A stretch of DNA of 64,000 nucleotides. Origin: Gordionus sp. m RMFG-2023 (Eukaryota; Nematomorpha; Gordioida; Chordodea; Parachordodidae). The notes beneath the pieces were generated by a model that saw only the letters and a program-made list of their open reading frames with translations, ran no database searches and was not told the origin of the DNA. The translations under genes were made by a program, and so were the position numbers. The stretch spans positions 28,187,561 to 28,251,560 of the forward strand of contig NC_088775.1 in assembly GCF_954871325.1 (NCBI RefSeq). Direction: 5' to 3'. Position 1 is the first letter of the stretch. Each line of letters opens with the position of its first letter. Of this stretch, positions 35,730-47,389 are shown piece by piece.

Positions 35730-38149
35730 CAGAGTCTACATGAACGGGGGTGGGGGGAGGGTGGTAGGAACAGTTTTCATCCTATTTTTTGAGGGGGGGG
35801 GGTAGGCGGCTTTCATGGTGGTAGGATAAATTTTTTGTGGGGTTATCTATTAAATTTTGACATCAAATAGGACAAAATTTATTGCTATAAAAATTAATAC
35901 TTTTATTATAGACCTATTATAATACAATTCATCAACCAAATCTATATATTGCAAACAATCAGAGACATTATTTTCCTAATAAGACTTTCTGCTATCCTTT
36001 AAAATGTAAAACGGTTTAGACATTTTCAGCAAGCTCATAATGCTATAATAATCAATTCATTGTAAATGATGGGGGTTTAATTGAATTTATTATCTAAAAA
36101 ATAACTCCTTTATATTTATAATATATCGAAAGTTGATAGTAGATATAAAATAATTTAAGTTATTCTTTTTAAATTTTCTGAAAGAGTATCACTGTAATGT
36201 TATGTGTACCGTGTTTTAGGTATAGCGTGGAGTCATTTAGTATGATAAGCATTTTATTTGTGATTAATATTTTTTGATTTTTTTTTATCTATATATATAC
36301 CTACTATGAAATAAATATAATAATTATTTTATAATATATTAAAAGAATGAATGCTTAAAAAAAATCAAAAAAAAATATTAATCACAAATAATTAAAAGAA
36401 TGAATGCGCGAAAAAAAAATTAAAAAATATTAATCACAAATAAAATGCTTATCATACTAAATGACTCCACCCTACCTAAAACACGGTACACATAACACGC
36501 CCCCACTAATTGAAAACCCAACTTCACATTTCACCTCTCACCAGGCATAATTATCGTCCCTTTATGGTGTTTTCACGAATTTATACGGTAGTTAGTTTCT
36601 TGAGTTTCCTCCCTTTGTGTGTCGCTATCCTGGCTTCATTTATCATTTGTACAATCCATTCACCATTTTGTACCATTAACCCTTAAATGATTGATTCCCT
36701 TTTTATTATTATTATCAAGGATGGTGTCGATTGTCAAGAACTGGTTAAGAAAATCAAAATATGAAGGTGGGAAAATTTGGATAGCGGTGGCATATTACAA
36801 CAATAGTCGAAAGGGAGAAGAACAGTCTCCAGCAGAGAAGTTTTTAGGGAGGCGAACCAGTATATTATTGGATTTATTAAAGCCGAAGAGATAGTGGAGA
36901 AACCTGAGTTTGTAGTGGGACAAACCGTGCGGGTAAGAATATATGGAGATACAAGAAGGTGGGAATCTGGGGTAATCATGGTAAACATGGGACTCAAATT
37001 AAATCGAGTGAAATTCCTCGACGGAAGAGAGGGAGTACGGCATCGAGATCAATTGAAAAGGGGCGTGGAACCAGGAAGGTTACGATTAAGAGTACGAATA
37101 GGAGGATATACTTGATCGAAAATTCAGGGTGGAAAAATATTCATTTTAGTATGGTGCTCAATATATCCGGGAAAAATTGAAGGGTACAATTAAACCAGAG
37201 GTATGGTAATGCAATAACGGGGTAATTGATAATAATAATAAAAAGAGCGAGGTGATTGATAATAATAATAAAAAGGGAATCAACAATATAAGGGTTAATG
37301 GGGCAAGATGGTGAATGGATTGTACTAATGATAAATGAAGCCAGGTCGAATTAAGATAATTTCTACGGGAAATTAACAATAGCGACACACAAAGGGAGGA
37401 AACTCACGAAACTAACCACCATATAAATTAGTGGAAACACTATAAAGGGACGATAATTCTGCCGGGTGAGAGGTGAAATGCGAAATTGGGTTTTCAATTA
37501 GTGGGGGCGTGTTATGTGAACCGTGTTTTAGGTATAGCGTGGAATCATTTAGTATGATAAGCATTAGATTTATGATTAATATTTTTTTGATTATTTTTGC
37601 GCATTCATTCTTTTAATTTTTATTTGTGATTAATATTTTTTTTGATTTTTTTTTGCGCATTCATTCTTTTATTATATTATAAAAAAATTATCATATTTAT
37701 TTCATAGTAGGTATATTATATATATATAGATAAAAAAAGGAAATAAAAACAGTTATCATTTCCATTTTTTAGAAATTAAATTTTTGGTTTCGTTCAAAGG
37801 AGGAAATTTTTATTTCTGTTGTTCAAAGAAAATTTAAAAAAAGAATTTTTTTAGTTGAGAGGAAAAAAATAAGAAAAAGGAAAAGAAAGAAAAAATAAAA
37901 TATATCAAGTAAAAAAAAAGAATACATTTATTCTAAAAAAGAAATTAATTAAAATTAAAAAAAAATTCGTTTTAGTCGACTAATTTAGTCCTTTCTTAAG
38001 TTAGCTAGGTCTAAGTTAGAAATGTAATTAAATAAGTGAAATTAAAAATAGGGAAACATCGCCGCCGAAGGCAATGGAATTTTTTTAGGGGGGTAGGCAT
38101 AGGTTTTTGAAGAGGGTTTGCATCCAGTGAAAATCCTATGTAGACGCTG
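35730..38149. mobile_element. P-family MITE P1, itself interrupted
   Basis: It starts CAGAGTCTACATGAACGG and ends CCTATGTAGACGCTG, with perfect duplication TTATTACT at 35722-35729 and 38150-38157. The homologous empty site is in S1 (agtaataatcttaaattaca at about 34313). P1's own DNA is 35730-36198 and 38029-38149, matching P2 (38309-38879) in the same orientation. Between these lies an 1.8-kb insertion. G runs of 5-9 bases occur just inside the left end. Non-coding; hAT-type by its 8-bp duplication. Confidence 0.92.
36199..38022 (+). mobile_element. Integrase-bearing element fossil inside P1
   Basis: An 1.8-kb insertion flanked by TGTAAT (36193-36198 and 38023-38028); P2 shows the uninterrupted site. 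Inside, sequence from about 36283 to 36720 is repeated in reverse at about 37260 to 37738, so long inverted repeats (about 450 bases) enclose a core of about 540 bases. The core encodes, on the plus strand, the end of a gypsy-type integrase (YYNNSRKGEEQSPAEKFLGR) and then a C-terminal domain (VVGQTVRVRIYGDTRRWESG, RHRDQL). Integrases in inverted-repeat elements are known from Ginger-type transposons. A rearranged gypsy fragment is the alternative. It is broken and lacks most of the enzyme. Confidence 0.65.
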
Positions 38150-38308
38150 TTATTACTACAGCTGTTGAGAGCATATGATTTAATATTTAGATAAGCAATA
38201 ATTGTCAACTGTGTAATCGTTTATATATCATTAAAAATGGAAGATAATCTTTTAGAAATTTAATATCTCACAATAATTTTTTCGATTACTTCTCTAGCTT
38301 CCATCAAG

Positions 38309-38879
38309 CAGCGTCTACATGAGCGGAGGGGGTAGGAACAGTTTGCATCCTATTTTTTTGAGGGGGGTAGGGTAGACGAATAGGGGTAGGAAATTTTTTT
38401 TTTTTGGGGGGGGGAGGGTAATTATTAAATTTTGAGATGAAATAGGATTGTAAAAATTAATACTTTTATAATTGACCTCTTATAATATAATTCATCGACC
38501 AAATTATTGCAAACAATCATAGACATTATTTTCCAAATAAAACTTTCTGCTATCCTTTTAAATGTAATTTAAAAAATTTAGACATTTTCAGCATCATAAT
38601 GCTATAATAATGAATTCATTGTAAATGATGGGAGTTTTAATTGAATTTATTATCTAAAAAATAACTCCTTTATATTCACAAAATGTCGATAGTGTAATAA
38701 AGATAAAATAATTTAAGTTATTCTTTTTAAAATCTGAAAGGAGTATCATTATAATTAAAAAGGTGAAATTAATAATAGAGAAACATCGCCGCCGAAGGCT
38801 GTGTAAATTTTTTAGGGGGGTAGGCATAGGTTTTTGAAGGGGGTTTGCATCCAGTGAAAATCCTATCATTTATACGCTG
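38309..38879. mobile_element. P-family MITE P2, 571 bp, perfect TSD
   Basis: It starts CAGCGTCTACATGAGCGG and ends TCATTTATACGCTG, with perfect duplication CCATCAAG at 38301-38308 and 38880-38887. The empty site is visible in S1 (reverse of catctaagagg near 34140). G runs lie near both ends. It is a direct-orientation sister of P1 and shows P1's pre-insertion sequence. No coding capacity. Confidence 0.95.
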
Positions 38880-39900
38880 CCATCAAGTCATCTAAGAGGA
38901 AGCTCTAATATCATATAGTTTTATTATTTGGATTGGTCGTTTATATTCTCTTCTTCAAGAATTGTTGATTTGACCTATAAATTTTTCCTTATTAGTTCAT
39001 TCTATAAAACATTGCCTAAAAAATAACAGAGAGTTATATTAGTTTCATGATCTTTTCTCAAATTGATAAGAATTATATTATATTATGTGGTTTTTAAACA
39101 CCATTATCAATTGAGGCTTATGTATGAACGAATTAACCTTTTTTATCACTTATAATTCTATAGACGCAAAATTTTTATATCAGCAATAGAAAATATTTTA
39201 TATTGCATTAAATAGATTTTGTATTAAAAAATATTATTTTTATAAATGTCTTGTATAGTTTTCATTATTTATATGCCAGTTTATTTTGTATGATAATATA
39301 ATAAATGATAAAATATAAAATTCCGAATATTTTTTAAGAGTTAACAAATTTAAAAAAAGTATAATATATTAATATAAAACACAGCCGAAGGCCTGCAAAC
39401 TAGGAGGTATGGGGGCGAAGCCCCATTAATTTTTTTTAGTTGAGCTCGAGATTGTGAAGGCTAGCGACGCCCTTGAGTTATTTACACAGCAAGGATGCCA
39501 TATAGAAATGAAACATTTCCCTATAAAATAAAAACCATAGCAACAAGAGTGATATCAAAAGCAATTTATATCTTAAAATAATAGTAGTTTGTAATAATAT
39601 CAAAAATATTTTCGTATTAAAAATTTCAAAACTGTTTTTCAAAGAAGAAACAAATAGTTTTCCTAAAAACACTTAAAACAAATAGAAGGAAATATAGATA
39701 TCTAATAAGATTACATCCATTGTGAGATAAAAAATAAGATGTTTAATTTTTAATATTTTAAAAAAATAGATGGCGTTAAATAACTAAATGCAAATTGTTA
39801 CTTATATTTATTATCAAAAGCATTTATTAGTAAAATTTTAAAAATATTAACTGTAATATATTATAACTGTCAAATACGTCTGTAAAAGTGGCATTATACC

Positions 39901-41594
39901 TAGACCTGTGCGTCGATGTCTTAATTAATGGCGGAGGCATTTTTTAATTTTTTCATCAGTGTTCGGCGGCGCGCTGATTTTGCTGCCGCCTACTAAATTG
40001 TCGACGGCGGCGTGATATTTATTTTAAAAAATTTTTTCATGAATTTAATTTATAAATTAATGTATTCGATTTTTTATAATTAATTTGGTAGCTCTTTTCT
40101 TTATTTCTTAAATTATTTCCTGTCTCAATTAAATTTATGTATCTTCCCATTCTCAGAAGTCGACTAAGGAATTCCACTTTTACTAAGATCAGAGTCACAT
40201 AAACAACATTATTAGTAATATTCTATAGATTTTATTATAACAAATTAAAATATAAATTTGGAATGCAAGCAAAAATATAAAGTATGAAATATAATTCAGA
40301 ATTCAGATTTATCAAAATTATGATTGTCATAAATAAATAGTATTTTATCAAGAATCGTAAAGAAGTCTTTTTTGCAATTAATCCAGTAATGGAAAAAAAT
40401 ACTTTCGCTAGGTGTACTGGTTGCAAATATATATAGAATCGTCCTAGCTAATTTAGCAATCCTATGAAGTTCCAGTCGTTTTTTCTTCCAAAAGGTTAAT
40501 GCATCCTCTTCTGGGATATTATGTTGGCTTAGCAAAATATGACATTCTTGTTCTAGATTAGTAATGTTGTTATAATAGTTGCTTGGAAGGGAATGTTTAC
40601 GAGCTATTTTATCTATATAAGAACTGGATATTTGCCCATTATCTTCAACTTAAATCTCACTTTGTGCATTTCTATCATGTTCTAAAAGTTTTAAATGTTT
40701 AATTAAGAATTGTAAAGATGTTGTAGAATTCGAATTTAAATATTCTGAAACAATTTTTAGATTTTAAAATCTGAAATTACAAAATTAAGATTAATAAATT
40801 TAATAATCCAGTTAAAAATTTAATACTAACCTAAGAGCCATTTTTTATCTTTTATATTGTTGCTACATCTTGGTGTTAGCTTTAAAAACATTTTTAGACT
40901 TTTAATGTTTATTATTATTAATTTTTCTGATATTTTATTAACTTTTACTAATGCCGAGAAAGGTTACTTGAACTTATATTTTTACTAAAACATTTTATTT
41001 CATAACTAAAATATAAAATATATATAAATATAAGTCTAAAAAAAATAAATTACTGTGAAAATGAATTGTATTTATTCGAATCTTCCTCATCTTTTTTCGC
41101 CAATTTTAAACAAGGTTCACAATAAATATAATCAGGTATTATTGTGCTTTTCTTATTTCATTCTCCATAATAAGATTTTCAAAGTATTTCCAGACATAAC
41201 TTGATTTATGTAGTAGATAGAGTTGTTATTTCTTGAATATAGGGTAGTTTAAAACATGCAAGTCCATAAAAACATATGTATTGCTTGTAAAAATGAAATA
41301 TGATGTAGGAATAAATGTAATTGATATAAACTATTCATTTATATATAGCAATAGAATACAATTCATATTTTCATTTATTAAATTCAAATTTAAATAATAA
41401 CAATTTAATATTCAAATTTAAATAATAACATTTAATATATAAATATAATTAAACAGCATTCTAAAAATTATACACGCCGCGCCGCCGCCATAAAAAAATC
41501 GGCGGCGAGGGCTTGCGCCGCTGGTCTCAATCGGCGGCTTTTTCGGCATGAATAAAATTTCCAGCGGCGCAGGCGTGAGCCGGTGCAACGTTCT
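39901..41594 (-). mobile_element. hAT element X remnant at left end of G
   Basis: It begins TAGACCTGTGCGTCGATG. GC-rich GGCGGC-type blocks lie near both ends (39930-40015 and 41475-41590), as in many hAT subterminal regions, and a decayed transposase lies on the minus strand between them. The right edge is approximate: TAGAACGTTGC, reversed, resembles the left end in 7 of 11 bases, but no duplication follows. A 184-bp derivative with the same left end sits at 45267-45450. Confidence 0.6.
40235..40730 (-). pseudogene. hAT transposase C-terminal remnant in X
   Basis: On the minus strand one frame reads LSQHNIPEEDALTFWKKKRL and IAKLARTILYIFATSTPSES, the start of a hAT dimerisation domain. The continuation (VFFSITGLIAKKTSLRFLIK) is in another frame. 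Upstream, short pieces such as SYIDKIARKHSLPSNYY belong to the same protein. One clear frame change breaks the domain and the catalytic core is missing. Confidence 0.75.
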
Positions 41595-42129
41595 AAATGA
41601 ATTCCTGTTTTAAATAAATTCCAATTTAGTGATATTGACATTTATGACTGACATAATGCAAATAATATGTTTTGATTATAATAAAAATGGATTTATTTAT
41701 TTGATTTTTTTTTAAATAAAAAAAAATTAATATTTTTGAGCTAAAAATTTTAAGCAAAAAATTTTTTTTGAAGTACAAAAATATTTTTGAAACATATTTT
41801 GCATGAAATTTTATTCTTTTGTTTTATCATAAAATTTTATTCATTTCTTAATTATATCATAAATAAATAATCTTTTAGGTCAAATCTTCTATAGTTTTTT
41901 TATATTATATATCTATATTTTAAGTTTATTATTAGAAGTGGCTTTTTCTAAATAATTTTTTTATAAATATATCTATATTTTAAGAATATTAAAAGAGGTG
42001 GTTTTTCTTTTTCTAAATAATTTTTTTTCTAAATATATCTATATTTTAAGTGTATTAAAAGAGGAAATTTTTCTAATAAAATCTATATTTTAAGCATATT
42101 AAAAGAGGAAATTTTTCTAAATAATTTTT

Positions 42130-43030
42130 TTATAAATATTTATGTCAATAATGCGACAATTGTCATATGCATTATTTTTTAAGATATTTGAAATTTTTGG
42201 ACACAAAAGGGCTATAATATAATTTATATTGTAAAGATATTATATTATAAATTCAATGAAGATGTTCCCTGGAAAAATGATAATTATCATAATAGGTAGG
42301 TATTTTTAAACATATAAGATTTTTTTGTGACGCTAATGGGCAAAAGATGTTTCTTTTAGCTAAATAGGCTAAAGTAAGTATTGCAAACATTTAAATAAAA
42401 CTTCAGTGAAGATGTTCACTGAAAAAGTGACAATTGTCATAATCGTTATTTTTAAAGTTTTTACGCAAATGGGCATAAATATAGATTGCTAATATGTTAA
42501 ATTAAAAATTATGAAGATGTACCCTAGATAAATTCTAATGACAATTGTCATAATCGTTATTTTTATTTTCAATATTTTTAATTTTTTTAGCCTAAATAGG
42601 CTAAAATAGGTATTGCAAACATTTAAATAAAACTTCAGTGAAGATGTACCCTAAAAAAGTGACAACTGTCATAATCGTTATTTTTAAAGTTTTTTAAATT
42701 TTTTGACGCAAATATGCATAAATATAGATTGCTATTATGTTAAATTAAAAATTTAATGAAGATGTACCCTAGATAAATGACAATTGACATAATAGTTATT
42801 TTTAAAGTTTTTTAAATTTATTTGACGCAAATGGGCATAAATATAGATTGCTAAGATGATAAATTAAAAATTTAATGAAAATGTACCCTAGATAAATGAC
42901 AATTGTCATAATAGTTAATTTTAAAGTTTTTTAAATTTTTTTGACGTAAATAGGCTAAAATAAGTATTGCTAACATGTTTAAATAAAACTTCATTGTAGA
43001 TGAACCCTAAAAAAGAGACAATTATCATAA
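42130..43030 (+). repeat. 119-bp subterminal repeats, left arm of R
   Basis: About seven degenerate units, each with gacaattgtcataatcg followed by T-rich DNA and gaagatgtaccctagat. The gatgtaccc motif recurs at about 42515, 42643, 42761, 42880 and 42999, spacing 118-128. The reversed counterpart lies at 52920-53450. The units match those of element Q in length and in the central palindrome. Confidence 0.8.
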
Positions 43031-43699
43031 TTGTTATTTTTATAGCTATTTAGATTTTTAAATTGTTAAAATTTATTAGATAGTGAATGATTAAAGTTAT
43101 AAATTTAAAATATAATTGTACCTACATATTATCATTACCTTATGCTTATAGCTCAGCCTACTTTTACATGTATTTTATCACTTGTTTATTTATATTTACA
43201 GGTAAATATATTAAAAAACTCTACTATACCCTCTACCCTAGACGTATATTTTAAAAAAAATTTGGCATAAAATTTTTGTTTTAGATGTCTTTACATATTG
43301 TCAAATAATTTCTATATTTAATTCTTATAAAAAACAAGACGCTAATATTCTTCTGTATAATATAAGTTTCTAATTCATGATAAAGAAACTTAGAAAACAG
43401 TCGGAATTTACTAGTCTATAGACTCAAATCAATTGAATAAGATTTTAATTTTTAGAAATTAAAATTCTTTTTTTAGATTTTTTTATTTATTTATATTATA
43501 TAATTTATTTATTTTTTTCGCTTGATTTATTTTTTTAATTACTATTTTTATATAAATCATGTTCGCCTTCGCTTATGCCATTATAAATGGAAATAATTAA
43601 TAAACATAAAGAGAAAGTTAATAAATGAGAAAATTATTATTAAAAAAAATAGGAGAGGAACGACAGACTAAATAAAAATAATTTTTTTTAAATATAAAA

Positions 43700-46045
43700 A
43701 TGGATTTTTCTCTTTCTAATTCTATAAATGAAGATTTCCAATCGACCTCACAGTCACAGCAGGAAATTGAGGTATAATAATGTATTTTATTTTTTTGTTA
43801 ATTATAAAATATAATTTTATTTTGATATGCTTGAAAATGAACTTATTCTTATTTGAGCAAAACTATAAATACTAATATCAGAGAATCTCTGACTTGCAAG
43901 ATATCATATGCACGGCCCGGCCCGCATTTTTTTAAAATTATATTCGCGGCCCTACTTTTTTAAAAATAAATTATAAATATTATTGATTTTTATAACTAAT
44001 AATGGCGATTTCAAGTATTTGGTTTTAAAATATACGGTCCGGCTCGATTTTTTTATAAAAATTTTTCAAGGTATATTTAAAAAAATTAAAATACGGCCCG
44101 ACCCTAAACTAATGATGGGCATATTAAACGATATAATTATATATATAAATTCTGGGCAAAATATTAAATTTGCAATTCAACCAGGTTTCTATTTTTTAAA
44201 TTATTTTGCTTATGATTTTTTTTTTCAAAATTTACAGAAAAGAAATAATTACGATTATGTAATGTAATAACATTTACTGAGTTAGAAATTTTTAAAATAA
44301 AATAAGTTTCTATTTTAAGATTATAGTTCCTGTTGTGTTTTCTTAATGAATTATATATATTTAAAATTATAATAATTACAAAGAAAATTTCCTGCTAATT
44401 ATTTTGATAGGATTTTTTTCCCGGGAAAAATTTTTTCCAGCTAATTATTTACTAGAATTTATTTTTCCTGTTTAAAATCTAAAAAATGGGGAATTTATTT
44501 CCGGGGAATAATTTTATATGGTAATTTTTTCCCGATAATTATTTTTTTTTATTTCCGAATATCCTTCGACGAGCCAAATTTTTCAAGATAGACCCGGCCC
44601 GAATTATTTTTTAAAATAATTATTAATTTTATATAGACTTCTACTGAGTCATCTAGATGTAGTTCAATGTTGGAAATGAATGGGGATGATTCCGTGAATA
44701 GTTCTGATATTTTTAATATTAAGAATTATTTCTACCATACTCCAAAAAAGACACATAGGAAATGTTCTTTATGCCAGAAGATGTATCGAGTTAGTACGGC
44801 GACAAGTATATATTTTTTAAATAATCATTCATAATTTTTACAAATATGTGTGTTAATTCAATAAAAATACCAAATAATCAGAGTTGTTAAACCATATTTT
44901 TATAAGTAGCGCGCTACCGCTATCGCTGCCCATCAAAAAAAATGTAGCACGCTATTAGCTAGTATTTTTTTAAAATAACTTTGGTTACCTATTAATATTT
45001 TTATAAAAAATAATTATAAATAAATTTGTTTTATATTTTGTTTATAATGCAAATGCATAACATAATATATAATACATAAAAAGGGAAGTTTTATGGTTCT
45101 AATTATGGCCTTTTTGTCTGCTATCTAGCGCGCTATTACCTATCAATCAATAACAAAAAAGATCCAGCTACTTAACAACTCTGATTAAAATAAATAATTT
45201 TAATTTAATTAGATTCTCGACATTATGTAAGCCTTCATTAGATGAATCTATTAATAATATAAAATCTAGACCTGTGCGCCGATCCGATGTCTCAATTTAC
45301 GGCGGCGATATTTTATGTTTGCCACCGCGAGTAATCAATTATCTTATATATCCTAGACATTTTATTTTTAATAATCATTTTATTTAAATTAAACTATAGA
45401 AAATCAATTATTCCTTCCTTTATTGTTTATCATGGCGGGGCACAGGTCTAATAATATCTAATGGCTTATTAATCAGAATAGGTTTTTATATCATCTATAT
45501 CCTTAATATTTCGAAACTTTCAATAAGTTTTACTCCCCATTCACATTTTATAAATATTTTTAGCAAATTTACGAAGGCATATGAAGTCTATGCATCCGGG
45601 AGAATTATCCAAAGAATATGATTATGAGGATCCCGACTATACTATGATGTCGGTAAATATATTGAATGAGTTGAGAAGGTAAATATAATTCTAATTATTT
45701 ATATACAATCATTCATATTTAATATTTAGAGATGCCTGTGTTAAGCAAAATCCGGCTTTAGACGAGATTGAGGATTATTTGGCGGATCCTGTGGCTAAGA
45801 CAATAGTGTATGTTCTTGGTTGGTGGTCTGGAAATTCCAAGAGATTCCCGTGGTTGTCGAATATGGCGAGAGATTATTTAGGGCAACAAACAACATCGGT
45901 TGCGAGTGAGAGATTGTTTTCAAGGGCTGCCGATATTTATACCAACAAAAGAAACAGAATGTCATCGTCAACTCTGAAAGAATGTCTTTCATTAAATTCA
46001 TGGGACATTAATATTTTATTTTTAAAGGAAGATTTATGGAAATAA
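43700..46045 (+). CDS. BED zinc finger fused to hAT dimerisation domain
   Basis: Four exons with good splice sites in consistent phase (43700-43771, 44637-44805, 45564-45678, 45730-46045) encode 223 residues with ATG and TAA. Residues 1-60 are Ser-rich. A BED finger follows across exons 2-3 (KCSLCQKMYRV, then STATTNLRRHMKSMHPGE: C-x2-C, H-x4-H). A short acidic linker comes next, and exon 4 is a full hAT C-terminal dimerisation domain (VYVLGWWSGNSKRFPWLSNM, TTSVASERLFSRAADIYTNK, STLKECLSLNSW). The DDE catalytic core, some 300 residues in ordinary hAT transposases, is absent. All reading frames are open, so this is not ordinary decay. It could bind transposon DNA and dimerise without cutting, like known truncated repressor transposases; that is inference. 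It is the only gene between the inverted arms of R. Confidence 0.8.
44879..45183. mobile_element. Candidate MITE in intron 2
   Basis: It starts CAGAGTTGTTAA and ends TTAACAACTCTG, a perfect 12-base inverted repeat. Just inside both ends are agcgcgctac/tagcgcgct blocks. The flanking 8-mers (CAAATAAT, ATTAAAAT) do not match. The ends resemble those of Q and R (TAGTGTTGTTAA), so it may be a small relative. It lies in intron 2 of the BED-hATC gene. Confidence 0.65.
45267..45450. mobile_element. 184-bp MITE of X family in intron 2
   Basis: It starts TAGACCTGTGCGCCGATCC and ends GGGGCACAGGTCTA, with flanks ATAAAATC (45259-45266) and ATAATATC (45451-45458), 7 of 8 identical. The left 40 bases match the left end of X at 39901. 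It lies in the intron between the BED-finger exons and does not disturb the splice sites. Confidence 0.85.
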
Positions 46046-46729
46046 TTTTTTAGCAGATTTTATTTATACATTTAATATAAAGTGAATGTTTTTTTTATAA
46101 ATAAAGAATATATAATATATAGTTAAAAAATGCGTCCTTATTTATTTTTTTTTAAATTTATAAAATAGTTTTATCGAATCGACGTAAGATATAAAATAGA
46201 TATTTTAACTAAATGATCTTGTAATGAAATGAACTTGACTCTAGCGTAAATTCCTACTGTTTTCTAAGTTTATTTTTCATGAATTCGAAGATACAGAAGA
46301 ATATTAGCGTCTTGTTTTTTATAAGAATTAAATATATGAAATTATTTGACAAAATGTAATGATATCTCAAACAAAAATTTTAAGCTAAATTATTTTTAAA
46401 ATATAGGGCTCGAGTAGAGGGTATATTAGAGTTTTTTATATATTTACCTGTAGTTATAAATAAAACATGTGATAGTATACATGAAAAAGTAGGCAAGGCT
46501 ATAGGCATAAGATGATGATAATATAAAGGTACAATTTTATTTTAAATATATAACTTTTATCATTCAATATCTAATAAATTTTAACAATTTATATACATTC
46601 TTAAATTAATTGTTTAATAGGTTAATATAAAATAAATTGATTTAAACAAACGAATATATAAAATATAAGTTTTATTTATATGAATAAAATTAGTGTTGTT
46701 AATCGGCTTAGCCGAGTCGGCTCGAACAG

Positions 46730-47200
46730 AGCTCACCCAAATTTTGGGTCGTTTTTTTCGACTCCAACTCAAAGTTTTGGTCGTTTTTTACGACTTCGAC
46801 CCGAGTTCAAGCCGAAAAAAACGACTTCGACCCAAAATATGGGTCGTTTTTTTCGACTCCGACCCAAGTCCAAGCCGAAAAAAACGACCTCGACCCAAAA
46901 TATGGGTCGTTTTTTACGACTCCGACTCAAAATTTGGGTTGTATTTTTCGACTCAAACTTGAAATTTGGGTCGTATTTTTTGACTCAAACTAGAAGTTTG
47001 GGTCGTATTTTTCGACTCAAACTAGAAGTTTGGGTCGTATTTTTCGACTCAAACTTGAAGTTAGGGTCGTATTTTTCGACTCAAACTTGAAGTTTGGGTC
47101 GTATTTTTCGACTCCAACTCAAAGTTTGGGTCGTTTTTCTGACTCAGACTCAAACATCGGGTCGTTTTATTCAATCCGACCCAAAATATGGATCGTTTTT
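46730..47200 (+). repeat. GGGTCG-rich block, left arm of Q
   Basis: Units of about 30-40 bases such as CCAAAATATGGGTCG plus TTTTTTTCGACTCC repeat roughly fourteen times just inside the element end. The mirror block is at 52420-52790. Open frames across it are artefacts of the repeat. The complementary words GGGTCG and CGACCC let each strand fold locally. Confidence 0.85.
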
Positions 47201-47389
47201 TTTAAAGACGCCTTAAAGTTAGGGTTGCTTTTTTTCACCTAACCAAATATCTAGATCATTTTTTTCGACCAAAAGTCAAATAACATTTAGTAGATATTAA
47301 TATTATAGGCGGGAAAGTTTCTTAAAGCTTCTTTAAATTATAACGCTCTGATTTAACTATTCCATCATAGTTATTTTTTAAAATTTTTA

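Larger units (their letters stand above)
34483..39475. mobile_element. hAT element S2, inserted inverted in S1
   Basis: It starts CAGTGGCGTCACTAGGG and ends CTAGCGACGCCCTTG, with perfect duplications AGTTATTT at 34475-34482 and 39476-39483. The target is S1: the uninterrupted version of that site (aaataacttaaggcttcaat) is still present inside S2 itself at about 35548. After removal of the MITEs P1 and P2, S2 is 34483-35729, 38158-38308 and 38888-39475, about 1.99 kb, the same size as S1. Because S2 is reversed relative to S1, the two make a broken palindrome over 33.6-39.9 kb. No coding sequence. Confidence 0.9.

Noticed and set aside
33608-39475. One 5.9-kb palindromic transposon with CAGGGGCGTCGC ends
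   Set aside because: Its flanks (TAGATAAC and AGTTATTT) do not match. Splitting into S1 and S2 explains both duplications and gives two copies of equal length.
39901-41594. X as a self-contained element with its own duplication
   Set aside because: No 8-mer after the presumed right end matches ATTATACC. The matching duplication is at 62756, so the left end belongs to the larger block G.
46680-47242. ORFs of up to 136 codons with repeated GRFFRL words (also 52535-52795 on the minus strand)
   Set aside because: They are translations of the GGGTCG/TTTTTTCGAC repeat in Q and appear in several frames.
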